Assembly: GCA_964020975.1 (NCBI GenBank)
Contig: OZ026624.1
Location: forward strand, 31,254,850 to 31,318,849
Length of the DNA stretch: 64,000 nucleotides
Direction: 5' to 3'
Source: Hermodice carunculata
Lineage: Eukaryota > Annelida > Polychaeta > Eunicida > Amphinomidae
A model generated the notes under the pieces. It saw nothing but the letters and a program-made list of their open reading frames with translations. It had not been told where the DNA came from and ran no database searches. The position numbers were made by a program, and so were the translations under genes. Within the stretch, counting starts at the first letter, position 1; each line of letters begins with the position of its first letter. Positions 61,318 through 64,000 of the stretch are shown here, one piece after another.

Positions 61318-62125
61318 TAACAAGGGGGCTCTGTGAAAAGCCCGTCCTCTGGTGACCTTGACATTCATCCCATAATAAGTCCTACTCTATTCTAGGGAAT
61401 AAGCTTTTTGGAGAGAAAGCAACAAATGTGACTTTCCATTGCAATCCTCTTTGGCTTACATGGTAATCAATCAAAAATGCACGCATGAAGTAACAGGTAC
61501 ACATATTGAAAAAATCGTTGAAAATCAGGGATCCAGAGGTTCACCACCTAGTGAAATTTTGATTAATCGTCCCACAATCTACATTTTCACCAAGTTTCAG
61601 AAAAATCTGGGTTATGGTTTTGTAGAAATTAAAAAAATGGGGAAATCACGCCAAAAATTCGTAAAAAATAGAGACAAAATTGCAGCCCCACGTTTTGAAT
61701 ACATTTAGGTTCGTGGGTCCTCAGAAGAGTCCCCATGCAATTTCAAAGCAATTATTAACTGAGCGGTTTCGGAAAAGATTTTGCCAAAGAAATAAAAGTC
61801 ATTTAAAACCTAAAATCAATGGGTCGCGATCGTTTGAGGTGATTTGGTAGAAAAAGCTACTCGAGATACATTCCAACCAAATTTGAAGTTAATGTGCTCA
61901 ACGCAAACAGGGAAAAACACACAAAAGTTCTTTAAAAAATGGTAAATGATTGTAGTGCCACCCGGTGAGCAAATTAAAGTCTGGGGGACCCCAGAAGTGG
62001 CCCCGTGCAATTTCAAAGCAAGTGGCTGTGCGGTTTAGGAGAAGCAGATGTTTGGAGGTTTTGCCAAATAAAAAAAAAATAAAAAAATAAAATAAATAAA
62101 ATAAATAAATAAATAAACAAATGAA

Positions 62126-62192
<67 letters not shown>

Positions 62193-62700
62193 AAATCGTT
62201 ACAAATCCTGGATCAAGAGTATAACTACTTCGTGAACAGTTTTGTTTATCCTCCAACAAGCTACATATCCACTATGTTTAGAACAAGCTTAGTGAGGGTT
62301 CTGCAGAAGAAGTGGAAAATAGCTGTCACAGACAAAAATTCGTAAAAAATAAAAATAAAAATAAATCGCAGACCACCAGTGAAACAAATAAAGGTGTTGG
62401 GATGCCCAGAGGTGGCCCTATGCAATTTAAAAACAACTGGCCGAGCAGTTTTGTCGAAGAATTTTTTAAAGATTTTGACACCAAAAATTAAATTCATAAA
62501 AAATCCAAAAAATCTTTGGACCATGACCACTTGATAAAGGTTGACAGAGAACCACATAAGCTACATCTCCACCTAATTTCAAGTGAATCTGGTCTATGGT
62601 TTTGGAGAAGTCGAGAATGTAAATTGTGGACAGACAAGCAGACGGACAGACGGACGATTGACCATACTATAACCTCAGCTAACTTGTCAGCTGAGGTGAA
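61318..62700 (-). mobile_element. Family E2 element, reverse copy
   Basis: Read on the - strand it starts near CACCTCAGCTGACAAGTTAG with a GTCCGTCTGTCCGTCTGC-type run. It repeats the CACCRGGTGGCRCT and TTTGAAGTTAATGTGC-like phrases and ends with GGGCTTTTCACAGAGCCCCC followed by TTGTT. This is the same plan as 23011-25172, but clearly more diverged, and it carries an (AAAT)n expansion inside. Non-coding. Confidence 0.7.
62070..62192. repeat. (AAAT)n microsatellite
   Basis: About 120 bp of AAAT units inside the reverse E2 element. Confidence 0.97.
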
Positions 62701-63056
62701 AATTTGGAGTTAAACCTCAGGTCTGTCCTTGAGTAACATGTTTCTATAGTACATTGCTTGTTCTTTGAAGTGGTACATTTGGCAAAAAAAAAAAAAAAAA
62801 AAAACAAAAAAAAAAAAAAAAAACCAACAACAAAAACTCCTCTCGTATCATTCTACGGTTAAACGTCATCATAAGTTGCCGTTTTACAGTTTCTGGTCCT
62901 TTCACTTGAAGACTTGTCAGCATGTAAGGTCTCCAATCTCAGAGGTAATTCGGTGGGCAGTATACAAACATATTTACAGCTCCACTTGGACATACCTGAT
63001 TTAGTCGGTATACAGAATAAACTGAGCAATAAACTTGACAGCTGACGGTGAACATT
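62701..63056. other. Region downstream of the GPCR stop
   Basis: Holds an A-rich run at 62785-62823. For the - strand GPCR gene this is the 3' untranslated side. No poly(A) signal could be chosen with confidence. Confidence 0.4.
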
Positions 63057-63542
63057 TTAGCTGGGGAGGACGCGGTTAGAGCCTGGCAGCACGACTGGTG
63101 TTTCATTGGAACCAGTCATTGTAGCCGTAGCTTTAATTTGCTGTCTTTCCTCATCAACGTAAAAGATGGCGTAGGCCCTGGGTATGTAGAGACACAAAAG
63201 GGTAACTTTCGAGTTCAAGATCAGTGCCAGGGCGAGAAGCAGGGCTTTTTGATGGGCGTAAAATGCAGAAAAATAGGTAGGCAAGAACGCAGTCCATAGA
63301 AAGAGAGTCGTACAAACGCAGAGAAAAATGTACCGTGACTCATTGAAGTTAGCGGGCAGTTTCCTTATCTTGAAGGCGTAAAAACTGCACACCAGTGTTA
63401 ACAGTAGGTTGAAGACGAGGGGAGGCATGAGTCCTTCCAAAGGCATCTTACACAGGCGTTCCACATACTTCACAGTGCGCATGGGCATGCGCTTGAGGGT
63501 CACAGGTGGCCAGAAGAACATCGTCACCGCCAAAATAATTAT
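63057..63542 (-). CDS. Class C GPCR, last coding exon (transmembrane helices 4/5 to C-terminus)
   Basis: After a TATGTTGTAG acceptor this 162-codon exon begins IIILAVTMFFWPPVTLKR and runs to a stop at 63057. A membrane helix (GLMPPLVFNLLLTLVCSFYA) is followed by the third intracellular loop KIRKLPANFNESRYI. The sixth helix has FLWTAFLPTYFSAFY, and the seventh is LALILNSKVTLLCLYI with PRAYAIFYVDE after it. The loop pattern R-K-x-P-x-N-F-N-E and the P-[KR]-x-Y end of helix 7 are typical of metabotropic-glutamate-type (class C) receptors. The cytoplasmic tail is short. Ligand-binding domain and first helices lie to the right of the window. I cannot separate a true mGluR from related orphan class C receptors. 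Confidence 0.88.
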   Translation of the reverse strand: MIILAVTMFFWPPVTLKRMPMRTVKYVERLCKMPLEGLMPPLVFNLLLTLVCSFYAFKIRKLPANFNESRYIFLCVCTTLFLWTAFLPTYFSAFYAHQKALLLALALILNSKVTLLCLYIPRAYAIFYVDEERQQIKATATMTGSNETPVVLPGSNRVLPS

Positions 63543-64000
63543 CTACAACATAAACGGTATTTTCTTTCAGGACAATTACCCTTTATATTGAAAGTTTAAA
63601 ACATAAGGTGCCATGTATGTGCTACTGGGTACAGACCTATGGAAAGGTTTTGGTGCAAAAATGTCTTAAGGAGAGGTGTCCAAAAGTCTTTGCAACTGCG
63701 TCGCCATTCGAACATTTCCTGTAAACCATGCATGTCAACTTTGTATACAAATTTCGTCTTACAGGGCGTGTTTGGTTTAAACATATTTTATTGATCAAAG
63801 TACATAATATAATTGCACCAATATATTCTGCAATTGGGAAGAGGGCAGTGCCCTATTGAATCCCTTTTGCCGGAAGAGACGATTACACAGGACAAAACTA
63901 GACACAGACAAAACATAGAGCAGAAGACTTGGACATGAACAAGACAGATAGAGGGGCGGTATTTTGGAATGAAAGCACCTAACCTGACCAAACGTAAGTG
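63543..64000. other. Intron of the class C GPCR, right edge
   Basis: Upstream (- strand) of the terminal GPCR exon. No further exon is visible before the window ends. Confidence 0.55.

Noticed and set aside
62035-62259. Ile/Tyr/Phe/Leu-rich frame suggesting a membrane protein
   Set aside because: It is the translation of the (AAAT)n run inside the reverse E2 element.

Overview
This window looks like nuclear DNA of a marine invertebrate animal. The genes are split by long introns with standard GT-AG borders, intergenic DNA is AT-rich and full of microsatellites, ACATGTA-type words recur, and many foldback and hairpin-ended repeats are of kinds I know from molluscs, lancelets and related animals. 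I cannot decide between a lophotrochozoan and an invertebrate deuterostome. Real protein-coding sequence is only a few per cent of the window; most long open frames are repeat-driven.

From the left edge to about 20 kb lies the best-supported gene. It is the 3' part of an RPRD1A/RPRD1B orthologue on the + strand, with six exons between 707 and 18765. They encode the second half of the CTD-interacting domain, a Ser/Lys-rich linker and the C-terminal coiled coil. The first exons are outside the window. Its introns hold AT microsatellites, a 720-bp terminal-inverted-repeat element, three copies of a TTAA-ended MITE, several foldback elements, a partial duplicate of the linker exon at 8138-8250, and a 1.7-kb repeat element at 12635-14340.

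From 20 to 39 kb the window is almost wholly repetitive. It holds a reverse copy of the 12.6-kb element, a composite hairpin-ended element (23011-26567), a Helitron-like element (26646-27519), a broken coiled-coil gene of unknown kind (27709-28445, - strand), a roughly 6.3-kb tandem array of about 282-bp monomers (30340-36610), and a third copy of the 12.6-kb element (37554-38780).

From 39 to 57 kb, on the - strand, there are exon-like blocks (39116-42025), a fossil integrase gene of Ty3/KRBA2-like type with introns (42826-45120), a LINE endonuclease relic (about 49230-50231), a fossil element joining RNase H1-type domains with an SGNH-hydrolase-like domain (about 52195-54975), and a Tc1-like transposase relic (56480-57420).

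From 57 kb to the end the DNA is mostly non-coding, with a reverse copy of the hairpin-ended element (61318-62700). At 63057-63542 on the - strand is the last coding exon of a class C GPCR, whose upstream exons lie beyond the right edge.

The intact genes (RPRD1 and the GPCR) have no evident functional link. The most unusual structure is the repeat family at 12.6, 20.3 and 37.6 kb. It carries perfect nuclear-receptor-type half-sites (TCAAGGTCA) at about 147-bp spacing, arranged in a 443-bp three-unit higher-order repeat.
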